A program made the position numbers and the translations under genes. The notes below the pieces were generated by a model. The model had not been told where the DNA came from, made no database searches, and saw only the letters and a program-made list of their open reading frames with translations. Positions 31,449 to 41,922 of a stretch of 64,000 nucleotides of DNA are shown piece by piece; within the stretch, counting starts at the first letter, position 1; the number at the start of each line of letters is the position of its first letter. Origin of the DNA: Bremia lactucae. Its lineage: Eukaryota; Oomycota; Peronosporomycetes; Peronosporales; Peronosporaceae. The stretch lies in the NCBI RefSeq assembly GCF_004359215.1, contig NC_090617.1:886764-950763 (forward strand). The letters run 5' to 3'.

Positions 31449-32960
31449 ACGAGAGACAGGCATCGCCACGGCTTCATTATGCTAGTTTATATGTGGCTCG
31501 TACTTTCTGAGCCATGATAAATCAAGGTTAACATCAGATTTGTCATCCAAATCCAGTACGATGAATTCATCATCTAACTGTTAGCCTTGTAACGTGTATT
31601 GTATACTAAATACACGTTTCTTAACTCTTACAAATGCGCCTGTTGCTAGGTGCACTGTAATCCTTGTTAAAGGTATATCGCGCTTAACGAACTTGAGTCT
31701 GCGATCTTCTAGCGATTGGCGTCTCATGAGATTGTTCGACGCCCCACAATCGATTATTTGCGGCAGGTTTATTTTAAGTTGATGAGGTTAAACTCATCAC
31801 CTGGGCAGTTCAACACAATGATTGTTTGTAAGGAGTAGCTACCATCAAAAGGCCTGCACATTCTTTTGAGGTTGCTGGATCAGTAGGGCACTCTGCACAT
31901 ACTGACCCCGATCGTTTTCTTACGATCCGCCTCGCCGCTGTAATTTCGCAAGAGAGTCGGATTCGCGCACTCCGCTATTGTTAGCGGGAGTTCGATCGTT
32001 TCGCTGTTTTTTGTCAACGATCACATTTAGCAATTGTTTGTAATTTGAAAAGCGAGGTTTCTCGCTCTCTACGTACAAGATTTCCATAGGGTCTGGAGCT
32101 CGGTTTTCTTGTCGTCTATTTGGATATTAAGAAGCAGAGTGGACGAATGCCTGTTCCAGACTCAAGCCCTTCCTTTCCGCTGCAGAGATCGCTTGGTCTA
32201 GCGTCTCTTATTTGAGCCAGGACAGGCGGGTCTTGACAGGATCGTCTGCAAGGCCCTAAATCGACACAGTTACCTGTATTTGGTAATCAGTTGGATGATT
32301 CACGATACAAATTACTAGGTATCATGTATGCTGGCATATGCGTGAAGGTCGCGCTAGCCCTGACTCAAATTTAGGAGCTCTGCTCGGGTCCTGAATTCGA
32401 CACGTGGCAGCTCAAACGTTTGCCTGAGCTGGGTCTTAAAAACCTTATTAGATTCAAGAACATATGGATCGTGAAGTTTGCCTGAGCTGGGTCTTAAAAA
32501 CTTTATACGATTCAAAAACATATGGATCGTGAAGTTTGAGCCTTAAAGCCCAAGATTTGGCATCTCCCGCTTAGTTGGACATGCCAAACTTCACTTTCGT
32601 CGCATCGGCATCGATGTGGCGTGCCTCGATAGCGTCGTCTATTTCGACGAGCCATCTTAAAGGGTGTCACCTTCGACTGTCTTAAAAAGTAGAGATTTCG
32701 ATCTTCAAGCTTTTGAGTCGACGCGAAAGCGTCGGCCCGCTAGCAGCATGTAAATGCTGCTGTCTCATCAGCTTCAACAGTTAAGCACCCTGTATTCTCA
32801 ACATCTCTGCGTGCAAGGAACCTTGCTGGTGAAGCAAGCCTACTACTACCTTGGGACCCGTCGTGTTTATGCTGTATGAACTTGGCTATAGCCACATTTT
32901 GATCGTCTATTCATAGGGCGAGCAACATGGCGCTAACGGCTGGCCCGCCAAACGATTAAC
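31449..32960 (-). pseudogene. GyF protease and gag remnant
   Basis: The minus strand restarts with the stretch 'GAGCCATGATAAATCAAGG' found also at 47231 in GyD, passes a protease remnant (about 31730-31770), gag basic and zinc-knuckle remnants (31950-32120), capsid pieces (32200-32680) and the gag N-terminal coil (32700-32960). No frame is intact. Confidence 0.55.
32418..32533. repeat. 58-bp direct tandem duplication in GyF gag
   Basis: GTTTGCCTGAGCTGGGTCTT at 32418 recurs at 32476, and the match continues through the unit with a few substitutions. Confidence 0.8.
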
Positions 32961-33127
32961 CCATATGTTCAACCGCTCTCTATTCAAGGTCATTCAAATG
33001 AGTAATTTTTTACGCGTTGGCTGGAAGCCTTTTTAAGGAGCTTTCAAGTTCTTTTCATCTTTATCCAACATGACCATATGGGATTGAACGTTCATGGCCA
33101 TTGAACGGACCCCGAAGTACTGCTAGG

Positions 33128-33629
33128 TGTAACGGGCACCTTTCGCTTAGGCTGATAACGGTACTAGCCAACCTATATTGATAACAGTGAATGTGAGGTG
33201 CCTGGATTACTTCGCGTACATTTCTGAAGTGCAGAGAAAATTTATTAGTAGATAAGAAGGAGGGGTGCTGGTTACTCTTGGTCAATACTAATGCTCTAGC
33301 GTAGAGTAAAGTAAGCCGGTCAGTATATTTGAGTTCCTACATAACGCTGTTTTATCAACTGGCGTTAAAATATTGATGTCAAACTATGTATTGCGCCTCC
33401 TTTTACGCCGCTCAATCGCGTCCAGTAACGATTGGCGGGACTTAGACAAAAAAACATAATTTTTGTATTGTTGCCTCAATATTACCAAATTTGGTAATAA
33501 TGAATTATTAGGTCTAATTTATAAAGGATCACTTTGTACTACTTTACTTATTTCCTCTTATAGAAAAATTATTTTTATTATTTATCTTATACAGGAAATA
33601 ATATTTATGTAACGGGACACCTTGTTACA
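33128..33629 (-). repeat. 5' LTR of GyF
   Basis: 502 bp. On the minus strand it starts TGTAACAAGGTGTCCCGTTACA and ends GGTGCCCGTTACA. It is the same family as the GyE LTRs. Next to it on the gag side lies CCTAGCAGTACTTC, a decayed primer-binding site. Confidence 0.7.
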
Positions 33630-33969
33630 ACAGTGGCTTTCACTAACGAAGCAGTGTGGCGTCATTGCCGTTTTTCCGTTCTAAGCACGCGGCTGCAATG
33701 GTGTGTGAGAGTAAGTCTCTCCATCCAGCACCGGCGATCCGGGTCAAGAAGCGAAACGGTAAATGACGCACGGTAAGTGCTTAAGAAAAGCTAAATGCGG
33801 CCACTAGACCGGCAAAACGCACTTTGAATGCGATGTACTTCAGAGCAATATGGTGTAATTTTCAACGTAAAGTGCGGTCGACTTAGTCGATGACTACTAA
33901 CCATTGCTGATGCGAGCTAGTGATATACTGCTGCGGCACTGAGCTCCTGAAGCGGTATGCTGGAAATAA
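33630..33969. other. Unassigned, between GyF and GyG
   Basis: No ORF or motif I can support; its right end probably belongs to the decayed RT of GyG. Confidence 0.3.
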
Positions 33970-34841
33970 CTTGTGGTGCTTTGGAGGATTTATAATGCCT
34001 TGGTTATATCAAATTGCCTGGTACGCAACTATTCCGTCCTAAAAAGGTTATAAAACACCAACATTTTTATGACGTATTTGTCCATATTGTGCAGCAGGGT
34101 CGGAGAGATCTTAATAATTTCATAGGTCATTCCAAGCTGTGCTTGAGTGCATGCGCACAAAATATGTATATCAGCGTATCAAATACCCTTAATGCGGAAG
34201 AGGAACCCTTCTTACAGCGCTTTATTATAAAATGAGCCTCTAAGCCGACCCGGCGAAGGCAAAAGCCATTGTGGTTAGCTGGTTCTTCAAAACCAAAAAT
34301 ACTTACGTAAGTAGATAGGCCTTGTCAACAATACTTGCATACGTACAGCAAAAAATTACGCGATTATGGCTCGGTCAATATCTAATCTTACAGAAGTACG
34401 TGGCTTGATGCTAGGCCAGCACCTGAAATGACGCTCCTAAATCAATAAAACTGAGCATCCTACATGTACAAGTTTTAGCCTTGCCCGGTCGTGATCGGTC
34501 TTTTTGTTTATAAATGACTTTCCTGTCGGAAGAGCTCTGTTACATACAGATGTTCAAGGACGCGAGCGCGTCATTGCGTTCAAATCTTTGCCACTTAAAG
34601 CTGCAGAAAAGGACTACTCTGTTAATGATAAAAAAGAGCTTCTTCTTATAGAGTTTGCTCTTGTCAAATTCAATGCGTTTGCTTGGCACAAACCTAATGG
34701 AATATGTTCAGATCATATATTTACGCAATGGACCGAGTAGCATCACCTCTCGCCGATGATAGCCCGGTGATAATCATTACTTGCCGAATATAGCTTTAAG
34801 GTGAAGTATAGGCCAGGAAATGAAAAAGGCTTTGGCTGATG
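33970..34841 (+). pseudogene. GyG reverse transcriptase and RNase H, left part
   Basis: A different, much decayed Gypsy on the + strand. YDVFVHIVQQGRRDLNNFIGH (34066-34130) is the palm YFDD region with its first positions altered. RNase H follows (34504-34740: GRERVIAF, then DYSVNDKKELL). Near 34800 the frame gives KVKYRPGNEKALAD, and the GyD array interrupts it inside the LADA motif at 34841. The other half resumes at 62809. Confidence 0.65.
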
Positions 34842-35291
34842 TGTAACGGGGCACTACGACTTGTACTGCATCAGTACAATTCCAGTTCGCACTGCTTCAG
34901 TTGCAAGTGGTGCCTTTCGTTATTTCAAGTACACTAGTACGTGCAGAGATAGACTTCCCTTTAAGATGACTAGCTTAAAAAGAGTTAAATGAAAACTGTT
35001 TAATATAATTAAGTATCTCTTCTTTCTATCTGTTAACTTTAACTTAATTATAAGCTAATATTACGCATGCAATTGAAATCTTATCTTATCTTATCAGTCT
35101 CTCTTTTGTTTACATCTATAGTTGATTAGTCTGCGGGATAAATAGATATAATAGCCTATACCTATTTATGTATAAGATTTCTGAACATTACTATTTAAAG
35201 TATTATCCTTCAGATATTATCTACCTTTCAGATAATATATTAATTAAAAACATTTAAGTGCTAATTTCATGTAACGATACACCCCGTTACA
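34842..35291 (-). repeat. GyD outer LTR, left (3' LTR)
   Basis: 450 bp. On the minus strand it starts TGTAACGGGGTGTATCGTTACA, itself a 7-bp inverted repeat around an 8-bp centre, and ends GTAGTGCCCCGTTACA. By eye it is close to the LTR at 62348-62803. Confidence 0.85.
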
Positions 35292-35302
35292 TCACCCCTT
35301 TC
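35292..35302 (-). other. Polypurine tract of GyD
   Basis: GAAAGGGGTGA on the minus strand, directly upstream of the 3' LTR, where plus-strand DNA synthesis is primed in LTR retrotransposons. Confidence 0.6.
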
Positions 35303-35409
35303 TTGAACGACAATCACTCTGACTGTCATTGGATGGAGTGGTCACTATGTGACCACTTAATTTAAAAACGATGTTGACTGGTCAGAACCATCATTTTAAA
35401 TTCCATCGC

Positions 35410-37209
35410 ATGAAGAACAAATTCATGCGGGGTGTTGATAGTGCTGCGCCTTCGGCTGCAATTCGTGCAGCCGCGGGTGACGCACTGTTATCTACGAAAC
35501 GTCTAACGTAGTATCTCCCACTCGCGCCACACTAGATGTTGCGTGTGCACGTAGTGATTCACCACGTGAATACGACACCTCTTTGGAGGTCGACTACATA
35601 TGAGAGTCAGACATTCGTCCGACTCGGGGAGAATAGAACAGCCGCCTGATAGACGTCAGGCGGCTGACTATGAGCCTTCGAATGAGAGGGCTCATTCTGA
35701 TAGACGAGTTAATAGTCTATTTGGTTCCGACGATGAGGATGTTCCCTCATGGCCCGTTCCATCTCCCCCACGGCCACCTGCATTTTCATCGCCTTTTCTG
35801 TGCAAGGTGATGACGATGGCGTAAGCCATCGTAAAAAAAGTTCTTGTGGTACCCCTGCTTCAGTGGGTACCACTCAGGGGAGTGAAGACAATAAAATGTC
35901 ACATCTCGCCCCTGAGAAAAAGCCGTGGCTTTTGCCAGAACGGCTAATTAATAGCTTGTCTGGAGATACTATTCCTCACATTAAATATCCCGACAAAGCT
36001 ACATGGCCTTGATCCCAGCGCGAAGAACTTTCGCGCTGAGGAAGATTTTTATCTCGATGCTTTTCTTAAGTATCGATGGTTTAGTGGCAACAATAAGCGA
36101 GATAAAGTCTCGCTTATGCAAGCCTGGAGCGCGTTCATTCGCAATGTCAAAGACATTGGACGCGAAGCCTGGCTTCAAAAACTTAAAACGAATCGTGTTA
36201 AGGCTGAGAAATAAACTCCAATCGGTTCAAAGTATAAATTGCATCGGTTGTCACGTGAGGCTTGGCTTCCATGCCTCACGTGGGGTGATACCTGTCCGTG
36301 TTGTGTTGACAACTCGAAGAGGGTAAAAGGGGATACCTTTTCCCTTTCTTCGCCCTGGGGAAGGGTCGCATCTCTATTGATATGCGGGATGCGATTGACG
36401 TTTTGCAATCGATATACAAGCGCCAGAAACGCGTTTTTTCCGATGGGCCTTCTGAACCATCGGATAGGTCTCGTCATACCGACGGACGAGGCCCTCAAAG
36501 TCAGCAACCAGCTGGAAACGAGGCTCTCAGCTGTCATGTGAAGGTGGATAACCACGCCAGCGAACAAGATAACTCGTTCGCTGCCCCTTCACATCACGGT
36601 GGTTCTGGATACGTTCCACAAGGAAACGTTGACCACCGTGGGAATCCACCAATGGTGGAGGAGGGAAAATTAGATCCGAACCGTGTGTCGGATCTAATGC
36701 ATGGATTGACAAAATCGATCACTTCCTCCATGATTTGGAAAAGAGACTTGACCACGAGCGCGGCAAGCGTCGCTCGTTGGAGCAGACGGTGCAGGCTCAC
36801 CATATCGAGCGGTTGGAAGACCGTTCGAAGCGTGCGTACTCCATTAGATCCGAACCGTGTGTCGGATCTAATGCATGGATCGACAAAATCGATCACTTCC
36901 TCCATGATTTGGAAAAGGGACTTGACCACGAGCGCGGCAAGCGTCGCTCGTTGAAGCAGACGGTGCAGGCTCACCATATCGAGCGGTTGGAAGACCGTTC
37001 GAAGCGTGCGTACTCCATGTTGGAGTACAAACAAAAGTATCATGCTGTTCGCAATGAGCTGTCGTCAGCTCATCGTAGTTTCGAGGATATTCGGAACCGG
37101 CATGAGAAACTTCAGGTTCAACATGAGAATCTGGTTTGCGATCACAAGAATCTTTTGGGGATTCTTGAAAGGGTGGTCAAATCCGTCCTCGGAAGAAGCC
37201 GCGTACTGA
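35410..37209 (+). pseudogene. GyD antisense ORF, left copy
   Basis: Reads against gag-pol from an ATG 118 bp inside the 3' LTR. Blocks in order: MKNKFMRG and an Ala-rich helix ending DALLS (35410-35495); an acidic SLFGSDDEDV (35709-35738); KPWLLPERLINSLSGDT (about 35921-35970); FYLDAFLKYRWFSG (36050-36090); QAWSAFIRNVKDIGREAW (36119-36172); YKLHRLSREAWLPCLTWG followed by a CPCC cluster (36231-36310); and a long charged coiled coil (36735-37180, with ELSSAHRSFEDIRNRHEKL). Several stops and shifts interrupt it. It overlaps the chromodomain and integrase tail on the other strand. No known family recognised. Confidence 0.65.
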
Positions 37210-37292
37210 TGGTACGGGCGGAGCCGACCAACGTAAAACGTAGGATGCGTTCGCATCCTACGTGGCAATTCTATTGTGTACGCATTGCCTCT
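36175..37292 (-). pseudogene. GyD pol 3' end (left body): integrase tail and chromodomain
   Basis: Minus strand. Next to the contig join is the integrase tail (IELPRRMRTHPTFYVGRLR, 37292-37215). Then come linker sequence and a chromodomain (RFLVERIQNHRDV and then YLVRWRGYPPSHDS, 36628-36527) continuing in another frame to a stop at about 36175. The chromodomain probably guides integration to chromatin, as in chromoviruses. Confidence 0.65.
36671..37018 (+). repeat. 174-bp in-frame tandem duplication
   Basis: TAGATCCGAACCGTGTGTCG at 36671 recurs at 36845, and the two units are nearly identical to 37018. 174 bp is 58 codons, so the antisense frame is kept and the helical segment RLDHERGKRRSLEQTVQAHH is doubled. 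The related copy at 43067-43230 has a single unit. Confidence 0.85.
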
Positions 37293-37293
37293 N
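37293..37293. other. Single-N contig join
   Basis: To the left is a GyD integrase tail, to the right the middle of an unrelated gag (GyH). A frame passes through the N only by chance. The true distance is unknown. Confidence 0.8.
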
Positions 37294-38280
37294 GCAGAAC
37301 TCATGCGTCTCGCACGCTGGTTCTTGCCATCGCCCTTTGGGAAGGGAGTCCTCTTGCTGGGCATTTTTGCCCCAGCAGGGACCCTGGCATAGCAGCGAGC
37401 CATCATATGGCCGCGCTTGCCGCATTTAAAACAGACCACGTCTGCATTGCCCAACTCCATAGGAGTGGCATCTGTCCTCTCGGCCGACGGCTTATACCAA
37501 GCTGTCGCCGAGGCACTGTTGTAGGATTGCTCCTCAACTAAGGCAATTTGGATTGCCTCTTCCATCGTCGACGGCACCTTTCTGAAAAGGGCCTGTCGCG
37601 ATGGGCCATGCCGTAGTCCGTTCATAAACGTGGGCACCTTAATGTGCTCCGGAATCGGACCTACGGTTATGGATGCGGACAGCGAGCGCATCTCTTGCAC
37701 ATACTCTTGCAGAGATCGCTTCGCCTGTCGCGCCCCAAAGAAGCGCGCCTGAAGCAACACTTCGTTGTTCGGCGGCTGGTACATGGCGCGAATCTTATCC
37801 TTAAAGATCGCCCATGAGGGGAACGCTTTTCTGTCCGCCATAAGCGCCGAGTAAGCCCACTCTGAGGCCTTACCGCGCAGATGCGACATAGCGTACGACA
37901 CCATCCGGCTGTCGTCCTCGATGAGCTGGGCGACACCACATTGCTCCACGGCTAAAAGCCAGTGGACAATCGTGTGCGCCGCAGTTCCATCGAACTTGGG
38001 CGGGTCCATCCGAATGGGCCTCGGCTGATGCGGCCGGGCGGATAGCATCTCAACAGTCCTGTTGAGAGTCTCGCTCCGAGCCTGCTCATACCTTAGCTCA
38101 TCCTGAGTCTGAGTGGCGGACTCCGCTGCAGCATGGCTCTGTGCCTTGGACGCGAACCCTGCGCTGTCCGAGCACGAATGCCTCAAACTGCTCCAACTCA
38201 GCAACATGTTGCTCAGGACGACTATTCAGGAGCCTGGCCAGGGCTTGTTCTCCAAGTCCCTGCGCCATAAGCCCTGCCAC
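37294..38280 (-). pseudogene. GyH gag
   Basis: A separate Gypsy family, GC-rich and well preserved. The N-terminal frame (38280 to about 38165) contains GEQALARLLNSRPEQHVAELE; a frameshift leads into the capsid (RMDPPKFDGTAAHTIVHWLL, then ASEWAYSALMADRKAFPSW) and a canonical zinc knuckle C-FKC-GKRGHMMARC. The sequence is cut by the N at 37293, so protease and pol are absent. The capsid packages element RNA; the knuckle binds it. Confidence 0.75.
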
Positions 38281-38379
38281 CTCCCGATAATGTTCGGAGA
38301 GGTGGGAAAATGAGCCCAGTCAATATTGAGGCTCATCCTCACGTACACACGCAGAGATGCGGGTAGTGGGAAGGATTCC

Positions 38380-38390
38380 AAGTGCTACCA
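38380..38390 (-). other. Primer-binding site of GyH
   Basis: TGGTAGCACTT on the minus strand, two bases from the LTR end at 38393. The same core is found beside the GyA and GyB LTRs and, with one change, in GyD. An AGC-starting tRNA, possibly initiator Met, would fit. Confidence 0.5.
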
Positions 38391-38392
38391 AG

Positions 38393-38510
38393 TGTAGGCG
38401 GGCACGTCGTAATGCGGTCACGCTCCACTTAGACACACACCCTAGCACAGCAAGGATGCGGCATAATCTGCTTCTCTTGCGTGCAGTGAGGTAGTTGTGG
38501 TGAGCGCATT
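38393..38510 (-). repeat. GyH LTR, partial
   Basis: TGTAGGCGGGCACGTCGTAATGCGG and onward matches 63505-63615 closely, then similarity ends at about 38510, where other sequence and a Copia fragment begin. Confidence 0.7.
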
Positions 38511-38535
38511 ATCTAAGTGGCACGAGAGCTCTTAA

Positions 38536-39060
38536 GTTATATATGTGTATCGACAACAAGCCTATGGTACCAGTTCGCATCATGTGTTACACAGATGCTG
38601 ATTTCGCTGAGATCGCAATGAACGAAACTCAGTCAAAGCTAAAAGTAGCTCCATTAATTAAAATGACAGCAGCTGGTATTGCAAGAAGCAATTTGCAGTT
38701 GCGGTTTCGACTGCGTAAGCGAAATTTTCTGCTGTAGCTGGTGGTGGTCAAGAATTGCTCGGACTGAAGGAATTATTCATTGAGCTCGAGTTACAAGTCA
38801 ATAATTCAATTTCACTTGCTATAGATAATCAAGCAGCAATTAAACAGATCGACAACGAAGCAAGCTCCACCAGCGCAGCATGTTGATGTTGAGCTCAAGT
38901 TTTTACGTGATTACAAGGCGAAGGCGATCATCAAATTAAGTTTTGTGAAGTGTCAAGATATGCTTGCTGACCTGCTAACTAAGGCACTTCCAGCTCATCG
39001 TGTGCTTGAGCATCGCGCCAAGGTAAGTCTCCTTTGATTGCTTTTTATTGGTCATGACTA
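38536..39060 (+). pseudogene. Ty1/Copia RNase H fragment
   Basis: Three frames together show a Copia RNase H: CYTDADFAE (38575-38605), then GGGQELLGLKELFIELEL with SLAIDNQAAIKQI (38740-38860), then after a frameshift VDVELKFLRDYKAKAIIK with DMLADLLTKALPAHR (38890-39005). It is the 3' end of a Copia pol. The rest of the element is missing. Confidence 0.8.
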
Positions 39061-39080
39061 TCCCATGAGTCACAAAGGAG

Positions 39081-39290
39081 TGTTAGAAATGTTTTGGTTC
39101 GCATCGCGTGTCATTTCGACTCTTTAGAGCAGTCGTACAAATCCAGTTGACACTTTCTGTCACGATACTTCAGCATGGACTTATCGTGATACAGCTAAAG
39201 TTGTGGTCAATCAATACCCTATACTTTACTCTTCAAAGATCCCTGTTTGGCTTCCTCGCGGATATAAAATTCAACACACTTCTCTGATGT
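39081..39290 (+). repeat. Possible Copia 3' LTR
   Basis: After a short purine-rich CACAAAGGAG the sequence begins TGTTAGAAATG, a usual Copia LTR start. The right end cannot be fixed. Confidence 0.35.
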
Positions 39291-39885
39291 AGAAAATTAG
39301 GGTGTATGCCAGATATACATTGCATCTCGTAGGGAAATATATGCGCATGTTGCCCTAAAGGTGCAGGTCATGCCACTAAAGAGGAGAGGCATTATTCCTT
39401 AAAGATCCTTATTGGAGGACGCTCGTCGCTTTAGAGATGCGCAAAGGGATTGAGAATTTCCAATACTTCTACTAGCACGGGAAGCGCTCGTTCTCTGATG
39501 TACGCTCTGCTGAAGAAGATGGGTCTCGTGTACGGTCGAACGAGACTCGAATGTCCATCTTCAGTATAAAACAAGGTTCCCAACTATCCTGCGAGGGTGA
39601 ATACCCTCGCCAACGAACGAGACAACTCGATCAAACTCCTTTATCCCCCGGTGGTTCGAGGAGCTTTCAACAATAAAACGCGATTTACCACTGAAATCTG
39701 TCAATAGATGTGGAGGGTGAGAAAAAATCGGGATCGCCTCGTTCGACGAACTCGAAATAACATTATGCTTTAGATCATATCCTTTATTATTAAAGGGAAG
39801 ACATTGATCTCGAGCGATCCCGTCATCGCAAATAAGCGGTGACGGTCGATAACGTTTCTTGTAACTGTTTGAGAAATTGTGCGCA
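39291..39885 (+). pseudogene. Antisense ORF remnant in the decayed left body
   Basis: Fragments like the GyF aORF: RKGIENFQYF (39435), RSFSDVRSAEEDGS, and near 39780 a REDIDLERSRHRK stretch followed by VTVDNV, similar to the EDVDHERFRRRELALTVDRV region of GyF. At about 39885 it jumps directly to RT sequence on the other strand; integrase and RNase H have been lost. Confidence 0.45.
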
Positions 39886-40400
39886 AGGTTCAATTCATTT
39901 AACGCATGTACAATCCGCCACCCTCCTGCTGCTAAACACACACATAAGGTTGGAGAGCTATGTGGGGAGGTTGGTTTCCTCACATGGCCCGCTGCCAGCG
40001 ATCGGCAAAGAATTTTTCGATCTCTAATACTTGTTCACGAGGCAATGACCATTGCTTCATGACACAGTATTTTGAATCTGGAATCACGTCGATTTTGTGT
40101 CGAGGGCATTTATTCTTAGGCAACTCGCACGGTACGGACTTAGGGAATATATTATTTTGCCCTCGAAGACTCTTAGGATTGGGAAGTTAAACGTTCTATC
40201 CAAGTCTTCTCATCGAGAACACTTTCATTCATCGATGCGATGCTGAGATCCGTTCGTTCTCAGGACGTAATATTGCCGACCGAATATCGGCCACGTACTC
40301 GTCATCTGGGACAAGTACGCACATCTACTTGACTATACCACTACGCAGATCGCGCAGAACGTTTCGGTTCTAGCGTTAAAATTGGGATATATCCTAAGTC
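39886..40400 (-). pseudogene. RT fragment of the decayed left body
   Basis: Minus strand: [13 protein letters not shown] (39930-39890), and upstream the CVMKQW-type and HEIDV-type RT start (about 40075-40110), then a remnant of the linker. Confidence 0.5.
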
Positions 40401-40426
40401 TTAGCAGGACCTTCTAATAATCGCAG

Positions 40427-41200
40427 TTATCTGTGTTTGTTCATGTATTGAATGACTCGCGATGCAACTTGCAAAATGTCGGGTGTTTCAGGCATAAGCG
40501 TGAAGATCACGCTTGTCCTACCAAAAATCCAGGAGCTGCTCGAGCTCTGAGTTCGGCACGTGGAGCTCAAAGGTTTGCTTAAGGCGAGCCTTAAAGACCT
40601 CGTACAACCCAAAGACAAATGTGTCGTAAAGCTTAAGCCTAGGGTCCAAGATCTGGCACGCCCTACCTAGTTGGACATACCAACCTTTACTTTGTCAGAT
40701 CTTCATCGATGCGGCGAGCCTCTATGGCATCGTCTAATTCGACTACTCATCTTAAGAAGGAGTTGCCTTCAACAGGCTTTAATTTATAGATGTCAATCTA
40801 TCAGCTTTCGGCATCTACTTGCTGCTACCGGGCCGACGCATTCGCGTCAACCCGAAAGCTTATAGATTGACATCTTTAAATTAAAGTCAGTTGAAGGCAT
40901 CTCCTATTTAAGATGAGTAGTCGAATTAGACGATAGCAGCATGTAGATGCTGCTGTCTAACAAATTTAAATGTTCAGCACCCTTTTCCCTATCACCGCTG
41001 CGTGTTGCGAGCCTTGCTGGTGAAGCAAGTTTGCCTCATTCTGGGCCACGTCGAATTCATGTTGTGTGAACTTGGCAAAAGACGCATGTTGCTCGTCTTT
41101 CTGAAAAGCGAACAATATTGTGCGTACGGCCGGTCCACCTACGGCCGAGCTCATACATTGGACCGTTTTCTATTCGAGATCACCCAAGTAAGTGAATTTC
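40427..41200 (-). pseudogene. Gag fragments of the decayed left body
   Basis: Minus-strand capsid fragments (40618-40427) and a gag N-terminal coil with LLHQQGSQHAAV (41154-40966), like GyE. No complete frame. Its 5' LTR would be the one at 41219. Confidence 0.5.
40729..40934. repeat. Inverted duplication (about 83-bp arms)
   Basis: 40729-40811 (ATCGTCTAATTCGACTACTC...) and 40851-40934 (...GAGTAGTCGAATTAGACGAT) are reverse complements with a few differences, around a 39-bp centre. In the related gags (32590-32760) only one arm exists, so the second arm is an added inverted copy. Confidence 0.8.
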
Positions 41201-41218
41201 TCACGCGTTACGTGGAAG

Positions 41219-41922
41219 GTGTAACGGGCACTGCCGACTTGTACTGCTTCTGTATAAGTCCACTTCGCACTGCCTCAGTGCGAGTGGTACCTCACGTCAC
41301 TTCACGTACTTTATTACGTGCAGAGGAATACTCTCTTTAAAACAATTGCTTTAAAGAGGGTTGATGAAAAGCTCTATCTAATATATTAAAGTTCTTCTGT
41401 TTCAATCAATTTAACACTTACTTAATTATAAACTAACACAAAACATGTAATAAAGTCTTATATGTCTCTCTCTTTGCGCGCGTCCAGCGCTGACTGGACC
41501 GCGGAGAAAGTAGATATAATAGTCTATATCGACAAATGGATAAGCTTTTTATCACCACGTGCACCCGCAACATTTATAGTTGCGGGAGAAGATGACACTA
41601 CGGCAGACGAAACGTCTGCCGCAAGAGACAATAACGCGTCGCTCGCGGCTGCATGAACCGCAGCCGAAGGCGCCGCACTATTCGCATACCGCATGGACTT
41701 GTTAACCATGCGATAGAATTAAAACAATGATGAATCTGACCAATCAACATCATTGTAATAAAGTGGTCTTATAGAGATCACTCTACCCAATGCCAGTCAG
41801 AGTGATTGTCGTTTAAGGTAGGGGTGATGTAACGGGGTGTATCGTTACATGAAATTAACACTTAAAAGTTGTTAATTAATATGTTATCAAAAAGGTAGAA
41901 AATATTTGGAGAATATTACTTT
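41219..41922 (-). repeat. Middle LTR of the GyD array, with inverted start
   Basis: TGTAACGGGCACTGCCGACTTG...matches the LTR at 62348 up to about 41549. The remainder of the LTR, its polypurine tract and the aORF start appear in the opposite direction at 41550-41922 (LTR start TGTAACGGGGTGTATCGTTACA at 41828 on the + strand). Confidence 0.65.
41550..41922. other. Inverted 373-bp segment
   Basis: Contains, in inverse order relative to its surroundings, the start of the aORF (MVNKSMRYANSAAPSAA, - strand, 41709-41550), a purine tract and the LTR start. Turning it round rejoins LTR to LTR at the left and aORF to aORF at the right, matching 35170-35560. Both edges carry (A/T)CACCACGTG or ACACCACGTG. 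Confidence 0.75.
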
